Assembly: GCA_002726865.1 (NCBI GenBank)
Contig: PBSW01000031.1
Coordinates: forward strand, 1 to 64,000
Source of the DNA: Candidatus Bathyarchaeota archaeon
GTDB lineage: Archaea > Thermoproteota > Bathyarchaeia > TCS64
Length of the DNA stretch: 64,000 nucleotides
Direction: 5' to 3'
Shown: positions 53,009-62,310 of the stretch, piece by piece
Position numbering within the stretch: position 1 is the first letter of the stretch
Layout: each line of letters begins with the position of its first letter
Notes under the pieces: generated by a model
Told to the model about the DNA's origin: nothing
Database searches by the model: none
What the model saw: only the letters and a program-made list of their open reading frames with translations
Position numbers and translations under genes: made by a program

Positions 53009-53806
53009 ATGGCTCAACCCATTGTAAGCGCCCGATGGACACCAGTTCTGCTTGAGGCCGCGGAGAATGTCCGAACCAAGGTTAGGAATGCCCTCCTGAG
53101 AAAGGCCTCCCTCGACGTCAACAGCCTTAAACAACTCCTAGACTCAGAGGCTCAGGAGGCGGTAAGGGAAACCCTTAGCAACGCCGAATTTCCAGTCCGG
53201 GTCGTGAGTGAGGAGGGTGACTACGACATCGGAGAGAATGGCCCCGTTCTTGTCCTCGACCCCGTCGATGGGACCACAAACCTAGCGCGGGGCATCCCCT
53301 TAGCTTGCACAAGCATGGCACTATCGACGACACCTCATATGTCCGGAGTAAAGTTGGGATTGATCAAAGATCTATACTCCGGGGATGTCTATAGGGCCGA
53401 AAGGAGCAAAGGGGCATGGAGAGCAGGGCAACATATCACTCCATCAAAATCGAAGCTCGTTAAAGAGGCCCTTGTTTCCTTGGATATCAGCAAGGGCACC
53501 TCCGTCGACAGGATCAGACAGCTAATAGTGAGCTCAAGACACCTCCGCCAGACGGGGTGCTCCGCCCTCAGCCTTTGCCATCTTGCTTCAGGAATCATTG
53601 ATGCCCACGTCGACCTAAGGGAGAAGCTCAGGATCACGGATGTCGCTGCTGGGCTCCTCATCCTCGGGGAGGCTGGGGGAGCATATATCACCGAGAGCTC
53701 CGGGGAAGACGACTTGGAGCTCAAAAGGGAGACTACATTAAGACTCATAGCTGCTAATAGCCGTTGGACTCTTGAGGAGATCCTTAAGACCCTGGAGCAG
53801 GACTAA
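53009..53806 (+). CDS. Inositol monophosphatase/fructose-1,6-bisphosphatase family protein
   Basis: A 265-residue metal-dependent phosphatase. SEEGDYDIG supplies the first metal Glu, LVLDPVDGTTNLARGIPLA (about 87-105) is the DPxDGT core and LRITDVAAGLLILGEAGG (about 209-226) carries the third Asp. Archaeal members act on inositol phosphate, NADP or FBP. Start ATG 53009. sfsA follows after four bases. Confidence 0.9.
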   Translation: MAQPIVSARWTPVLLEAAENVRTKVRNALLRKASLDVNSLKQLLDSEAQEAVRETLSNAEFPVRVVSEEGDYDIGENGPVLVLDPVDGTTNLARGIPLACTSMALSTTPHMSGVKLGLIKDLYSGDVYRAERSKGAWRAGQHITPSKSKLVKEALVSLDISKGTSVDRIRQLIVSSRHLRQTGCSALSLCHLASGIIDAHVDLREKLRITDVAAGLLILGEAGGAYITESSGEDDLELKRETTLRLIAANSRWTLEEILKTLEQD

Positions 53807-53810
53807 CACT

Positions 53811-54512
53811 TTGAGGTTCAGCAGACGTCTTGTACCAGCAGTTTTCCAGTCTCGACCTAACAGGTTCCTGGGAGTAGTCCTCGTGGAAGGCGTTGAGACC
53901 CTCTGCTTTGTTCCAAATCCAGGCAGGATGAAAGAGCTCCTCTTTCGTGGAGCCAGGGTCTATATCCTCCCAGTAAAATCGGATACAAGGAAAACCCATT
54001 ACAACCTCACTCTTGTTGACCATCATGGGATCCTGGTGAGCGTTGACTCCAGTGTCCCGAACAAGATTATTGGAGAAGCAGTTGACAGAGGTATCATCGA
54101 ACCATTCAAAGAGTTCCATGTCGAAAAAGCGGAGTATACTTTTGGGGAGTCACGCCTCGACTTTCTCCTCAAAAGTGATTCTGGAAAGCTACTCCTTGAG
54201 GTAAAGTCGTGCACCCTGATTAGAGACAGAATAGCGCTATTCCCAGACGCACCCACAAAAAGAGGGCGCCGCCATCTCCGGACTCTAACCGAAGGCCTCG
54301 GAAAGGGTAGGTCAGCAGTGTTATTCCTTATCCAGCGGCCTGATGTAAGCAGCTTCAGGCCTAACGTGGAAACTGACCCCGATTTCGCAGCTAGTCTTAA
54401 AGAGGCAAAGGAAAAGGGAGTCGAAGTATACGCGTATTCTTCCCAGGTAGATTTTGATGGAGTGTTCCTTGGGTGCAGGGTTCCTATCGACTTGAGAATA
54501 ATGAAATCCTAA
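53811..54512 (+). CDS. sfsA: SfsA family DNA/nuclease-like protein
   Basis: About 233 residues of the SfsA family. FVPNPGRMKELLFRGARVYI, SRLDFLLKSDSGKLLLEVKS and CTLIRDRIALFPDAPTKRG (a restriction-endonuclease-like D-ExK core), then FLIQRPDVSSFRPN and VEVYAYSSQVDFDGVFLG, give a complete match. In E. coli SfsA was first linked to sugar fermentation genes; in archaea the role is unknown. The start is taken as TTG 53811, which gives LRFSRRLVPAVFQSRPNRFL and avoids overlapping the IMPase gene; an earlier start at 53772 is possible. Confidence 0.88.
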   Translation: MRFSRRLVPAVFQSRPNRFLGVVLVEGVETLCFVPNPGRMKELLFRGARVYILPVKSDTRKTHYNLTLVDHHGILVSVDSSVPNKIIGEAVDRGIIEPFKEFHVEKAEYTFGESRLDFLLKSDSGKLLLEVKSCTLIRDRIALFPDAPTKRGRRHLRTLTEGLGKGRSAVLFLIQRPDVSSFRPNVETDPDFAASLKEAKEKGVEVYAYSSQVDFDGVFLGCRVPIDLRIMKS

Positions 54513-54727
54513 GGAAAATGGATTCCCTCTTTTATCCACGAAATAAGGTGAATTTCCGAACGGATTTAGGGATATTGAGGTAAAAAACTGTTTTATTGAG
54601 AAATCGGCATGGAAACGATTTTTAAGATTCGTATCAAGTCTTTAAGAGAAAAGATAGGACAGGGAGGAAAACCAACTCCTGATGTAGGCATCTGGGGATA
54701 TCGTCCTTGCCTCTTTCAAAGTTCAAG

Positions 54728-55564
54728 ATGGAAACAGAACGGAGACAAGACAGGCAAATACAAATGTCAGACGGTAGGTGGATCGATAAGGCCGAAGCTG
54801 CCGAGAGGAGAATGGAGGAGAGAGATCGAATGCTCACTAAACGACAGGAAGACTATAAGGTTATCGAGGAGGTCTTCGACCTCCTTACTGTTGAGGGTAT
54901 CGACAAGCTCATGCGCCGTGGAACAATCAAGGACATCGAGGGTGTGATCAAAGCAGGCAAGGAGGCACGGGTCTATTGGGGTATCGACCCCGAGGATAAT
55001 GAGATAGCCATTAAAATCTACTATACCACTACGGCCGACTTCCGAAAAGGGATGCTGAAATATATAGAGGGTGATCGAAGGTTTAAGCGGGTGAAGAGAA
55101 CTCCACGAGGGTTAGTATATGCCTGGACTCAAAAGGAGTTCAAGAACCTCCAGCTCGCGGAGAAAGCGGGGGTAAACAGCCCAAAGCCTAAGGCGTTCAA
55201 TAGGAACATCCTCGTCATGTCGTTCATTGGGGAGGACGGTGTCCCAGCTCCCTTGCTTAGGGAGATCGCTCCCGAGGACCCTAACACATTCTACTTAAAG
55301 CTCCTCGCAGAGGCCAAACTGCTCTATACCAAAGCCGGTGTGGTCCACGGCGATCTGAGCGAGTACAATATCATGATCTGGAAGGAGGCCCCTATAATCT
55401 TTGATGTTTCTCAAGCCCTACTCATTGAGCACGCCTTGGCGGAGCCCCTCCTGAAGCGAGATATATCCAACATAAACACATATTTCAACCGCCTCGGAGT
55501 GGATGTAATCAATTCCGAGGAAGTGGAGAGGTGGGTGAAGGGTGAATCAGAAGACCTATCTTAA
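54728..55564 (+). CDS. rio1: RIO1 serine protein kinase
   Basis: An atypical kinase for small-subunit ribosome maturation. From ATG 54728 it is about 278 residues. The N-terminal winged helix is short here; KAGKEARVYWG is the nucleotide loop, EIAIKIYYT the lysine strand, VVHGDLSEYNIMIW the catalytic loop and PIIFDVSQALLIEH the metal loop, as in RIO1. A TTG at 54707 would extend it by seven residues. It overlaps the KH-domain gene by 23 bases, so kinase and rRNA-binding factor are co-expressed. Confidence 0.94.
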   Translation: METERRQDRQIQMSDGRWIDKAEAAERRMEERDRMLTKRQEDYKVIEEVFDLLTVEGIDKLMRRGTIKDIEGVIKAGKEARVYWGIDPEDNEIAIKIYYTTTADFRKGMLKYIEGDRRFKRVKRTPRGLVYAWTQKEFKNLQLAEKAGVNSPKPKAFNRNILVMSFIGEDGVPAPLLREIAPEDPNTFYLKLLAEAKLLYTKAGVVHGDLSEYNIMIWKEAPIIFDVSQALLIEHALAEPLLKRDISNINTYFNRLGVDVINSEEVERWVKGESEDLS

Positions 55565-56135
55565 GATCCCCCGAGATCGGGTCGGCGCTCTCATCGGCCC
55601 CAAGGGGAAGGCCAAGAGGAGAATAGAGCGCTACTTCGGCGTCACCCTGGAAATCGATAGTGAGTCTGGGGCCGTCGAGATCACTGTCAACCCAGAAAAC
55701 AGTAATGTTACATCTAGCTTCACGGTCCGGAACGTCGTCAAAGCCATCGGGAGGGGCTTTAGTCCCCAGCGCGCAGAGATCCTGGCTAAAGAGGATTTTG
55801 ACCTTCATATTATCTATCTTGACGAGTTCGTCGGCGATTCAAAAAATACCATAAAAAGGGTGAAAGGTAGAATTATAGGAAAGAATGGTCGTTCCCGGGA
55901 GCTCATTGAGGAGATCACGGAAACCCGGATAAGCGTATACGGGGGCACTATTGCCTACATCGGGAGCCCCGAGGGCCTTGAGGCGGCCCGGGAAGCCATC
56001 ATGCGGCTCATCAAGGGCTCGTTCCACAAGACCGTGTGGAACTACCTTTACGCGTGGCGAAGGAAGATGAAAAAAGACAAGGGGGAACTATGGTATGAAA
56101 AACCAGGGCAAAAAGCGGACTTGAGAAAAAGATGA
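55542..56135 (+). CDS. KH-domain ribosome biogenesis protein, Dim2/Pno1 homologue
   Basis: A 197-residue protein with two KH domains: the first with IPRDRVGALIGPKGKAKRRI (about 9-28), the second with RVKGRIIGKNGRSRELIEE (about 106-124) and the tail GSFHKTVWNYLYAWRRKMKK, typical of archaeal Dim2/Pno1. The partner binds near the 3' end of 16S rRNA and works with RIO1 and Nob1. Start ATG 55542 inside rio1; ends overlapping top6B by four bases. Confidence 0.92.
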   Translation: MNQKTYLKIPRDRVGALIGPKGKAKRRIERYFGVTLEIDSESGAVEITVNPENSNVTSSFTVRNVVKAIGRGFSPQRAEILAKEDFDLHIIYLDEFVGDSKNTIKRVKGRIIGKNGRSRELIEEITETRISVYGGTIAYIGSPEGLEAAREAIMRLIKGSFHKTVWNYLYAWRRKMKKDKGELWYEKPGQKADLRKR

Positions 56136-57706
56136 CAGAGATAATTTACCAGTCAATTAGCCCCTCGGACTTTTTCTACAGGAATAGGGAGATCGCGGGG
56201 TTTAGCAACCCTAGTAGGGCAATATACGCGTCGGTTAGGGAACTTCTCGAGAATGCGCTAGATGCCTGTGAGAGGCAGAGAGTCCCACCTGACATCTTCC
56301 TGAGACTCACTGAGGTCTCCACATCAGAGGGAGGCACAAACATCTACATTATGAGGATCGAGGATAACGGCACAGGCCTCCCGCCGAAGCAAATCCCATC
56401 AGCGTTCTGCCGGGTATTCTATGGCTCAAAGTATACCCTTCAACAGGCTAGAGGAACCTTCGGCCTCGGGGGCACTATAACGATCCTCTACGGGCAGATC
56501 ACCACCCATCAACCCGTCGTAATCACCTCGAGCACCGGCGGTGACATCCATGAATTCACGATGATGATCGACATCGAGCGCAATGAGCCCATGATCCTCA
56601 AGCATAAGGTAATGGAAAATAAGAAGGGCTGGAGGGGCACTGTGGTCCACCTCCAAATGGAGGGCGACTATAGCAGGATCAAGCGTCGCCTATTGGACTA
56701 TCTGAAGCAGACTGCAATGGTAAGCCCCTATGCGGATATTACCTTCGTGGATCCAATGGGGAGACTATTCCGATTCGAAAGGGGGACCGAGACAATGCCA
56801 CCGCTTCCCCAGCCAGTGAAGCCTCATCCCCACGGGATCGATGTGGAGAACTTTCGCAGGCTAGTCACAATTACTAAGGCTAGATCCATGAAGGAGTTCA
56901 TGACGGGGCATTTCCAGGGAGTTGGCTCGAAAACCGCAGATAGATTCTTGAAATCCGCGGGGATCAGGAACAAAACGAGGCCCAACTCAATGGAACCGGA
57001 GGACATAGTTACCCTTGTTCGGGCTGCAAAGGATTTCAAGGATTTTAAGCGCCCTGACGCGACTTGTCTCTCACCTATAGGAGAGGAACTCCTCGAGAAT
57101 GGAATAAGGAAGGAATTAGAACTCACTGAGAACGACTTCCTAAAAGTGGTCTCAAGGAAACCTTCTACATATCTTGGATTCCCGTTCATAGTCGAAACCG
57201 CTATCGCAACTGGGCCTACCATCCGGAAGCAGTTCAAGACGGGAACTACAATAATCAGATTCGCAAACAGGATACCTCTCCTCTTCGACGAGTCAAGCGG
57301 AGTCATTTGGAAGGTCGTCAACAAAAACATCCACTGGAATACCTACAACGTCTCCAGTGATACCCCCATGGTTGTCGTCGTCCACGTTTGCTCCACTAAG
57401 ATCCCCTATAAAACAGTCGGGAAGGAGTACATGGCCGACCAGCCACAAGTGGAGAAGGAAATCACCAACGTGATCAGGACATCTGCTCGGAGCCTGAGGC
57501 TATTCATCTCTCGTAGCATTAGGATAGCCAAGGAGCGGCGGAGGCTGGATATATTCGCCAAATATCTTCCCAAGATAGCAGAGTTCTCCACAAAGCTCTC
57601 CGACAAGGAGACCCCCCCTGACATCAAGCCTCTACTTATAGCGGTTGGTGGAAAGATCCCTGATGTGAAGAAAAAAATCAATGAGGTCTCTACCATTGAC
57701 GGATGA
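56132..57706 (+). CDS. top6B: DNA topoisomerase VI subunit B
   Basis: The 524-residue GHKL ATPase subunit of topoisomerase VI. The N-box is SVRELLENALDACE, the metal/adenine motif IMRIEDNGTGLPPKQIPSAF, then GTFGLGGTITIL (usually GQQGIGIS) and VSPYADITFVDP. The H2TH region FMTGHFQGVGSKTADRFLKS and the transducer domain follow. Start ATG 56132 overlaps the KH gene stop (ATGA). The gene ends overlapping top6A by 26 bases. Confidence 0.95.
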   Translation: MTEIIYQSISPSDFFYRNREIAGFSNPSRAIYASVRELLENALDACERQRVPPDIFLRLTEVSTSEGGTNIYIMRIEDNGTGLPPKQIPSAFCRVFYGSKYTLQQARGTFGLGGTITILYGQITTHQPVVITSSTGGDIHEFTMMIDIERNEPMILKHKVMENKKGWRGTVVHLQMEGDYSRIKRRLLDYLKQTAMVSPYADITFVDPMGRLFRFERGTETMPPLPQPVKPHPHGIDVENFRRLVTITKARSMKEFMTGHFQGVGSKTADRFLKSAGIRNKTRPNSMEPEDIVTLVRAAKDFKDFKRPDATCLSPIGEELLENGIRKELELTENDFLKVVSRKPSTYLGFPFIVETAIATGPTIRKQFKTGTTIIRFANRIPLLFDESSGVIWKVVNKNIHWNTYNVSSDTPMVVVVHVCSTKIPYKTVGKEYMADQPQVEKEITNVIRTSARSLRLFISRSIRIAKERRRLDIFAKYLPKIAEFSTKLSDKETPPDIKPLLIAVGGKIPDVKKKINEVSTIDG

Positions 57707-58787
57707 AGTTATCAATGATGCAGAGCGAAAGAGAGAAACCATGGAAACAAGCCTCAATCAGCTGGGAGCCCTTATCTATGAGCAGATCCAGAATCGTGAG
57801 TTTCCCTGGATTATGATGCAGAGCAGGAGCTCCGATAACATTAGGTATGACAACGAGGTCCGCCAGTTTATACTTGGCGATAGAACGGTCCGTCGGCACA
57901 GCCGGAACGTTAAGAACATCCGGCCCTTTACCCAGTTTTTATGGACGGCGTGGTTTGCTAGGGAGCTCGTCCGCCTCAAAAAGACCAGTACCCTCAGGGA
58001 GGTCTACTACTCTGCCAGGGGTCAAAGGGACATTGAGTTTTCAGGCCAAACGGAGTCGGACTATATAATCACCGACCTCGAGGTAGCCTTGAATATCCCC
58101 CGGGAGTCCTTGAATATCTACCCCAAGGATAGGGGCGCCATCTTTGGAGACCTAAACATCCAATATACATTCCCACCTGCCTACGAAGGGCGAGTGAAGA
58201 ATCTCACAGATAATCCCGATGGGGCGCCCATTGGACGCAGTCTCACAAGCTCCCAGCTACTTGACACAACTGCAGACAAGGTTATAGTTATTGAAAAGGA
58301 CGCTATGTTCTCCCGGTTTGTTGAGGAAAAGGTCCACGAAAAGCACAACGCAATACTAATACAGACGGAGGGGACTCCGAGCCGCTCCGCCCGCATGGTG
58401 ATTCAACGGCTGAATCAGAACATGGGGCTCCCTGTATACATCTTCACTGACGGGGACCCATGGGGGCTCCACATAGCGATGGTCATCATATCGGGCTCAG
58501 CCGTTGCAGCCCACCTCAGGGGATTAACCACCCCGGACGCCAAGTGGATCGGGGTCTGGGGAACGGATGTCCTTAAGTACAAACTGCCTACGGAGAATCT
58601 AACGGAGAAGGACCTAAAGAGACTCATTGAGCTCAAAAAGGATCCCAGGTACGTAGATAATCTCTGGCAGAGGGAGATTGATATATTCCTTAAAATGGGA
58701 AAGAAGGCAGAGCTCGAGGCCTTCAGCGCACTGGGGCTTACCTACATAGTAGACGAGTACCTCCCGGAGAAGCTTGCGAGCATCTGA
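57681..58787 (+). CDS. top6A: DNA topoisomerase VI subunit A
   Basis: A 368-residue Spo11-like DNA-cleaving subunit. The catalytic tyrosine lies in TLREVYYSARG, the 5Y-CAP domain continues through DIEFSGQTESDYIITDLE, and the Toprim domain supplies VIEKDAMFSRF (Glu) and YIFTDGDPWGLHIAMVI (Asp pair), with the tail WQREIDIFLKMGKKAELEAF. Start ATG 57681 lies inside top6B, giving a 26-base overlap. With top6B it forms a complete type IIB topoisomerase. Confidence 0.95.
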   Translation: MRSLPLTDEVINDAERKRETMETSLNQLGALIYEQIQNREFPWIMMQSRSSDNIRYDNEVRQFILGDRTVRRHSRNVKNIRPFTQFLWTAWFARELVRLKKTSTLREVYYSARGQRDIEFSGQTESDYIITDLEVALNIPRESLNIYPKDRGAIFGDLNIQYTFPPAYEGRVKNLTDNPDGAPIGRSLTSSQLLDTTADKVIVIEKDAMFSRFVEEKVHEKHNAILIQTEGTPSRSARMVIQRLNQNMGLPVYIFTDGDPWGLHIAMVIISGSAVAAHLRGLTTPDAKWIGVWGTDVLKYKLPTENLTEKDLKRLIELKKDPRYVDNLWQREIDIFLKMGKKAELEAFSALGLTYIVDEYLPEKLASI

Positions 58788-58836
58788 TCCGCCTCAATTT
58801 TATATTAGCCCACGTGAAGTAACAGGGGAAGGATCA

Positions 58837-59034
58837 ATGTCAGATGGTGAAGGGCTTACCCTATCGAAGCTTGCAGTGAACTTTTTCGGAGTAATAGTAC
58901 TAGCCCTCGGCCTTATCATCACATATTACTCGATTCAAGCAGATGTGGGGTTCATCGACCCGGACATTTTCGCACCAGTAGGCGTCCTCATCGCCCTCGC
59001 CGGCGGAGTCATGGTAGCTGCTTGGGAGGAATAA
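58837..59034 (+). CDS. Small two-helix membrane protein (65 aa)
   Basis: A 65-residue protein from ATG 58837 (an upstream start at 58774 lies within top6A). Two hydrophobic helices, LAVNFFGVIVLALGLIITYY and APVGVLIALAGGVMVAAW, flank a short acidic loop. It overlaps the nucleotidyltransferase gene by 13 bases. Role unknown; such proteins are common in archaeal information-gene neighbourhoods. Confidence 0.65.
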   Translation: MSDGEGLTLSKLAVNFFGVIVLALGLIITYYSIQADVGFIDPDIFAPVGVLIALAGGVMVAAWEE

Positions 59035-59795
59035 AGATAGGGAAACCTGAGGTCAGAGGCGTGATCTTGGCCGGAGGCCAGGGGACGCGCTTCCGCCCCC
59101 TCACATACTACCTACAGAAATGCATGATTCCCGTCGGTGAGGAAGAAAAACCAGTCCTTGAACACATCATTCGTCTATTCGTCCACCATGAAATACGCGA
59201 TTTAGTTCTCCTAGTGGATTACAAATATCGGCAGATAAAAAACTACTTCAACGACGGCAGCAGATTCGGCGTAAAGCTCCATTATATGCTTGACAAGCCA
59301 GGTTTCAAGGGGAGCGCAGGAGCCATCGTGAACGTGTATAGGCAGGGGATCATTAACACCGACGATCATCTCGTAGTCTATTATGGAGATATTCTCTCAA
59401 ACTTCGACCTGAAGAAGATGGTTTCACAACACATCAAGTCAGAGGCCGCGGCGACAGTAGCCTTGGCCAACGGGTTCCGAATCAGGGTCGGGACTGCTAA
59501 TGTTAAGAACGGGCTCATTAAGGGGTTCCATGAAAAGCCAGAGATAGAGGCACCCGTGAGTGTTGGTATGCTGGTGATCAGTGGATCTGTAGTCAAAGAG
59601 ATGGATAAGATGCATAAAGGTGAAGCCATGGGATCCTTTGATATGATGGGTGATGTGATCCCACACCTTATCAAGCAGGGAAAACCAGTTGGCGCCTACG
59701 TGAGCGAAGAGTTCTGGTACGACCTTGGTTCCTTGGAACGCTACGAGCAATTTGAGAAAGACAAGCTCGATAGAATGCTAAAATACCCTTGTTAA
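59022..59795 (+). CDS. Sugar-1-phosphate nucleotidyltransferase (short form)
   Basis: A 257-residue GT-A fold nucleotidyltransferase. GVILAGGQGTRFRPLTYYLQK (about 13-33) is the nucleotide-binding signature, VYYGDILSN the metal site, and EEFWYDLGSLERYEQFE the C-terminal match. It lacks the left-handed beta-helix found in the next gene. Activates a hexose-1-phosphate to UDP-, dTDP- or GDP-sugar; the substrate is not determined. TTG 59022 start. Confidence 0.88.
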   Translation: MGGIKIGKPEVRGVILAGGQGTRFRPLTYYLQKCMIPVGEEEKPVLEHIIRLFVHHEIRDLVLLVDYKYRQIKNYFNDGSRFGVKLHYMLDKPGFKGSAGAIVNVYRQGIINTDDHLVVYYGDILSNFDLKKMVSQHIKSEAAATVALANGFRIRVGTANVKNGLIKGFHEKPEIEAPVSVGMLVISGSVVKEMDKMHKGEAMGSFDMMGDVIPHLIKQGKPVGAYVSEEFWYDLGSLERYEQFEKDKLDRMLKYPC

Positions 59796-59851
59796 ATGCT
59801 CTGGCCCACAAAACGTTCATAAACCGTTCTGTGTCTTGATAGAATTGATCA

Positions 59852-60946
59852 TTGTTGAAAGCCCTTGTTTTAGCGGGGGGGTTTGGAACACGGCTTAGGC
59901 CTTTGAGCTGTACCCGTCCAAAGATGCTTTTTCCGTTGGCCAACCAGTCCATGCTAGACTGGACCATAAAAAATCTCTCAGAGGGAGGAGTTGACACTAT
60001 CGTCCTCGCGGTTAACTATATGGCAGAGGCATTGGTGAGATACTTTGGCCCGACGAAATTCAACGTGGGAATAATTTATTCTAGGGAAGCAAGGCCCCTG
60101 GGAACAGGGGGCCCCATTAAGAAAGCTAAAGAGAACCTTGTAAACGGCGAGCCTTTCCTAGTCCTTAATGGCGATGTAATATCAGACATCGATTACAGGC
60201 GCCTCGTTGAGTTCCATAAGTCTAATGATGGGATAGCAACCATCGCCCTTGTCAGAGTATCGGACCCGAGTAGATATGGTGCGGTAGAGCTTGATGACAA
60301 CAACAAGGTCTCAAGGTTTGTTGAGAAACCAGAGTTTGGAAAGGCACCTAGCAACCTCATTAATGCCGGAATTTATGTATTCGACAAGGAGATCATGGAC
60401 TATATTGAGGACGGAGGGAAGGTCTCCACTGAAAAGGAGGTATTCCCGATCCTAGCAAAAGAGGGGAAGCTATACGGGTACGAGGTCCACGGTCTCTGGC
60501 TTGACGTCGGGGTCCCAGAATCATACCTAGAAGCGAACCGGCTCATCCTCGAGCAACTCAACTGCGAGGATATGCGTGAGGATCGCGTGGTCCATGAGAC
60601 CGCAAAGATTCTAGAGCCCACGTATCTGGGAACAGGAGTCAAAGTGGGGGCCCATTCTGTTATCGGGCCTAACGTTTCAATATCAAACCATGTCCATATT
60701 GGTGAGGGGAGCAGGATCGAGAACTCTATTATATTTCCCGGGGCAACCATCGGGGACTATTCCTCGGTGAGGAATGCCATCATCGGAGAGAACGCGAGCA
60801 TAGAAAAGTGGGTAAAGGTAGAGTCCGGAAGCCTCATCGGGGACTACGCCACTATCACTGATGGAGTTACAATAACCAAGGGGGTCACAATCTGCCCCTC
60901 CAAGACGGTAAGCGAAAGCATTCTTCAGACCCGCCAGGTGAGGTGA
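59852..60946 (+). CDS. NDP-sugar pyrophosphorylase with left-handed beta-helix domain
   Basis: A 364-residue bifunctional-type nucleotidyltransferase. LVLAGGFGTRLRPLSCTRPK begins the transferase domain, LGTGGPIKKAK and FLVLNGDVISDID follow. A hexapeptide beta-helix (about 255-350, e.g. GVKVGAHSVIGPNVSI) closes it, as in GlmU or archaeal ST0452-type enzymes that can also acetylate glucosamine-1-phosphate. Its overlap with glmM strongly suggests GlcNAc-1-P uridylyltransferase activity. Start TTG 59852. Confidence 0.88.
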   Translation: MLKALVLAGGFGTRLRPLSCTRPKMLFPLANQSMLDWTIKNLSEGGVDTIVLAVNYMAEALVRYFGPTKFNVGIIYSREARPLGTGGPIKKAKENLVNGEPFLVLNGDVISDIDYRRLVEFHKSNDGIATIALVRVSDPSRYGAVELDDNNKVSRFVEKPEFGKAPSNLINAGIYVFDKEIMDYIEDGGKVSTEKEVFPILAKEGKLYGYEVHGLWLDVGVPESYLEANRLILEQLNCEDMREDRVVHETAKILEPTYLGTGVKVGAHSVIGPNVSISNHVHIGEGSRIENSIIFPGATIGDYSSVRNAIIGENASIEKWVKVESGSLIGDYATITDGVTITKGVTICPSKTVSESILQTRQVR

Positions 60947-62304
60947 TGGCGCGCCTCTTCGGAACTAACGGAGTCCGGGGAGTTGCTAACAGTGAGCTGA
61001 CGGTAGAGCTGGTCACGAGCCTCGCTGCCTCCATCGGCACATATTTCGGGGGGAGTATCGCAGTTGGGAGGGACGGGAGAACTACAAGCTCTATGTTCAG
61101 GGACGCAGTCGTATGCGGTCTTATCTCCGTTGGGTGCAACGTCTACGACACCGGGATGCTCCCCACCCCAGCACTACAGCACTCTGTGAAGGAAAATGGG
61201 TTGAACGCGGGAATCATGATTACCGCCTCCCATAATCCGTCGGAGTTTAACGGTCTGAAGGTGATCGCTGCGGATGGTGTGGAGGCTTCAAGGAGTCAGG
61301 AGGCTGAGATCGAGGAGATCTTTTTTGCGGGAGTTCCCGAGCTCTCGCCGTGGGATGGTATCGGAACGGTTCAGCAGCTAGAAGTCCTCAAGGCATATCA
61401 GGAGGCGATCCTGTCCCATGTGGACATCAAGAGAATCAGGGATGCGGGTCTGAAAGTCGCTATTGACCCTGGTAACGGAGTTGCCGCATTCTCTGCACCT
61501 GGGATCGCCCGGGCCCTTGCGAGTAGGGTCACTACCTTGAACGTCAATATAGATGGTCGCTTTCCAAACAGAGATTCCGAGCCCAGACCGGATAATCTAG
61601 GGGGGCTGCAGTCTCTCGTGATGGCATCGGGGGCTGATCTTGGTGTGGCCTATGACGGTGACGGGGATCGATCCATTTTTGTGGACGAGCGCGGAGAGGC
61701 CCATTGGGGGGACCGCTCCTTCGCGCTTATAGCAAGGGAGTATATATTGAAGAATCCCGGTAGACGTGTGGCATCCCCCGTGAACTCGTCCAGAGCACTT
61801 GAGGAGGTGGTATCTGGGGCTGGAGGGAGCATTGTGTGGACTCAGGTTGGGAGCGTCGTCGTCTCCCGGAAAATGATAGAGGAGGGAATACCATTCGGGG
61901 GGGAGGAGAACGGAGGCATTATGTATGGTCCCCATCTCCAGGTCCGGGACGGCTCCATGGCGCTAGCTTTGGTCATGGAGATCATGGCCGAGACGGGTAA
62001 GCCCCTCTCGGAACTCTTAGGAGAGCTACCCCAGTACTACCAGCTTAAGGTAAAGGTACCATGCCCCGAGAGAATAAAAAGGGCAGTCTTGAGGGACCTC
62101 CGGAATAAGGTAGATGCACCTCGAGTGGAAACCATCGACGGGGTGAAGTTGATATATAATAACAGGAGCTGGGTGCTTTTCAGGCCCAGCGGGACGGAGC
62201 CAATCTTCCGGATCTATGCAGAGGCCGAGAGCTCTGAGACGGTTGAGGCCATCGTCAAGGAGAATAAATCTCTAATGGAGTCGGTAATTGATTCCCTGTC
62301 CTAG
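60946..62304 (+). CDS. glmM: Phosphoglucosamine mutase/phosphomannomutase
   Basis: About 452 residues of the alpha-D-phosphohexomutase family. MARLFGTNGVRGVANSELTV is the opening, the catalytic serine is in ITASHNPSEFNGLK, the metal loop is YDGDGDRS, and RPSGTEPIFRIYAEA closes the active site. It converts glucosamine-6-phosphate to glucosamine-1-phosphate. ATG 60946 overlaps the previous stop by one base (TGATG); GTG 60943 is also possible. With the preceding gene it forms the UDP-GlcNAc branch. Confidence 0.92.
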   Translation: MARLFGTNGVRGVANSELTVELVTSLAASIGTYFGGSIAVGRDGRTTSSMFRDAVVCGLISVGCNVYDTGMLPTPALQHSVKENGLNAGIMITASHNPSEFNGLKVIAADGVEASRSQEAEIEEIFFAGVPELSPWDGIGTVQQLEVLKAYQEAILSHVDIKRIRDAGLKVAIDPGNGVAAFSAPGIARALASRVTTLNVNIDGRFPNRDSEPRPDNLGGLQSLVMASGADLGVAYDGDGDRSIFVDERGEAHWGDRSFALIAREYILKNPGRRVASPVNSSRALEEVVSGAGGSIVWTQVGSVVVSRKMIEEGIPFGGEENGGIMYGPHLQVRDGSMALALVMEIMAETGKPLSELLGELPQYYQLKVKVPCPERIKRAVLRDLRNKVDAPRVETIDGVKLIYNNRSWVLFRPSGTEPIFRIYAEAESSETVEAIVKENKSLMESVIDSLS

Positions 62305-62310
62305 AGGAGG

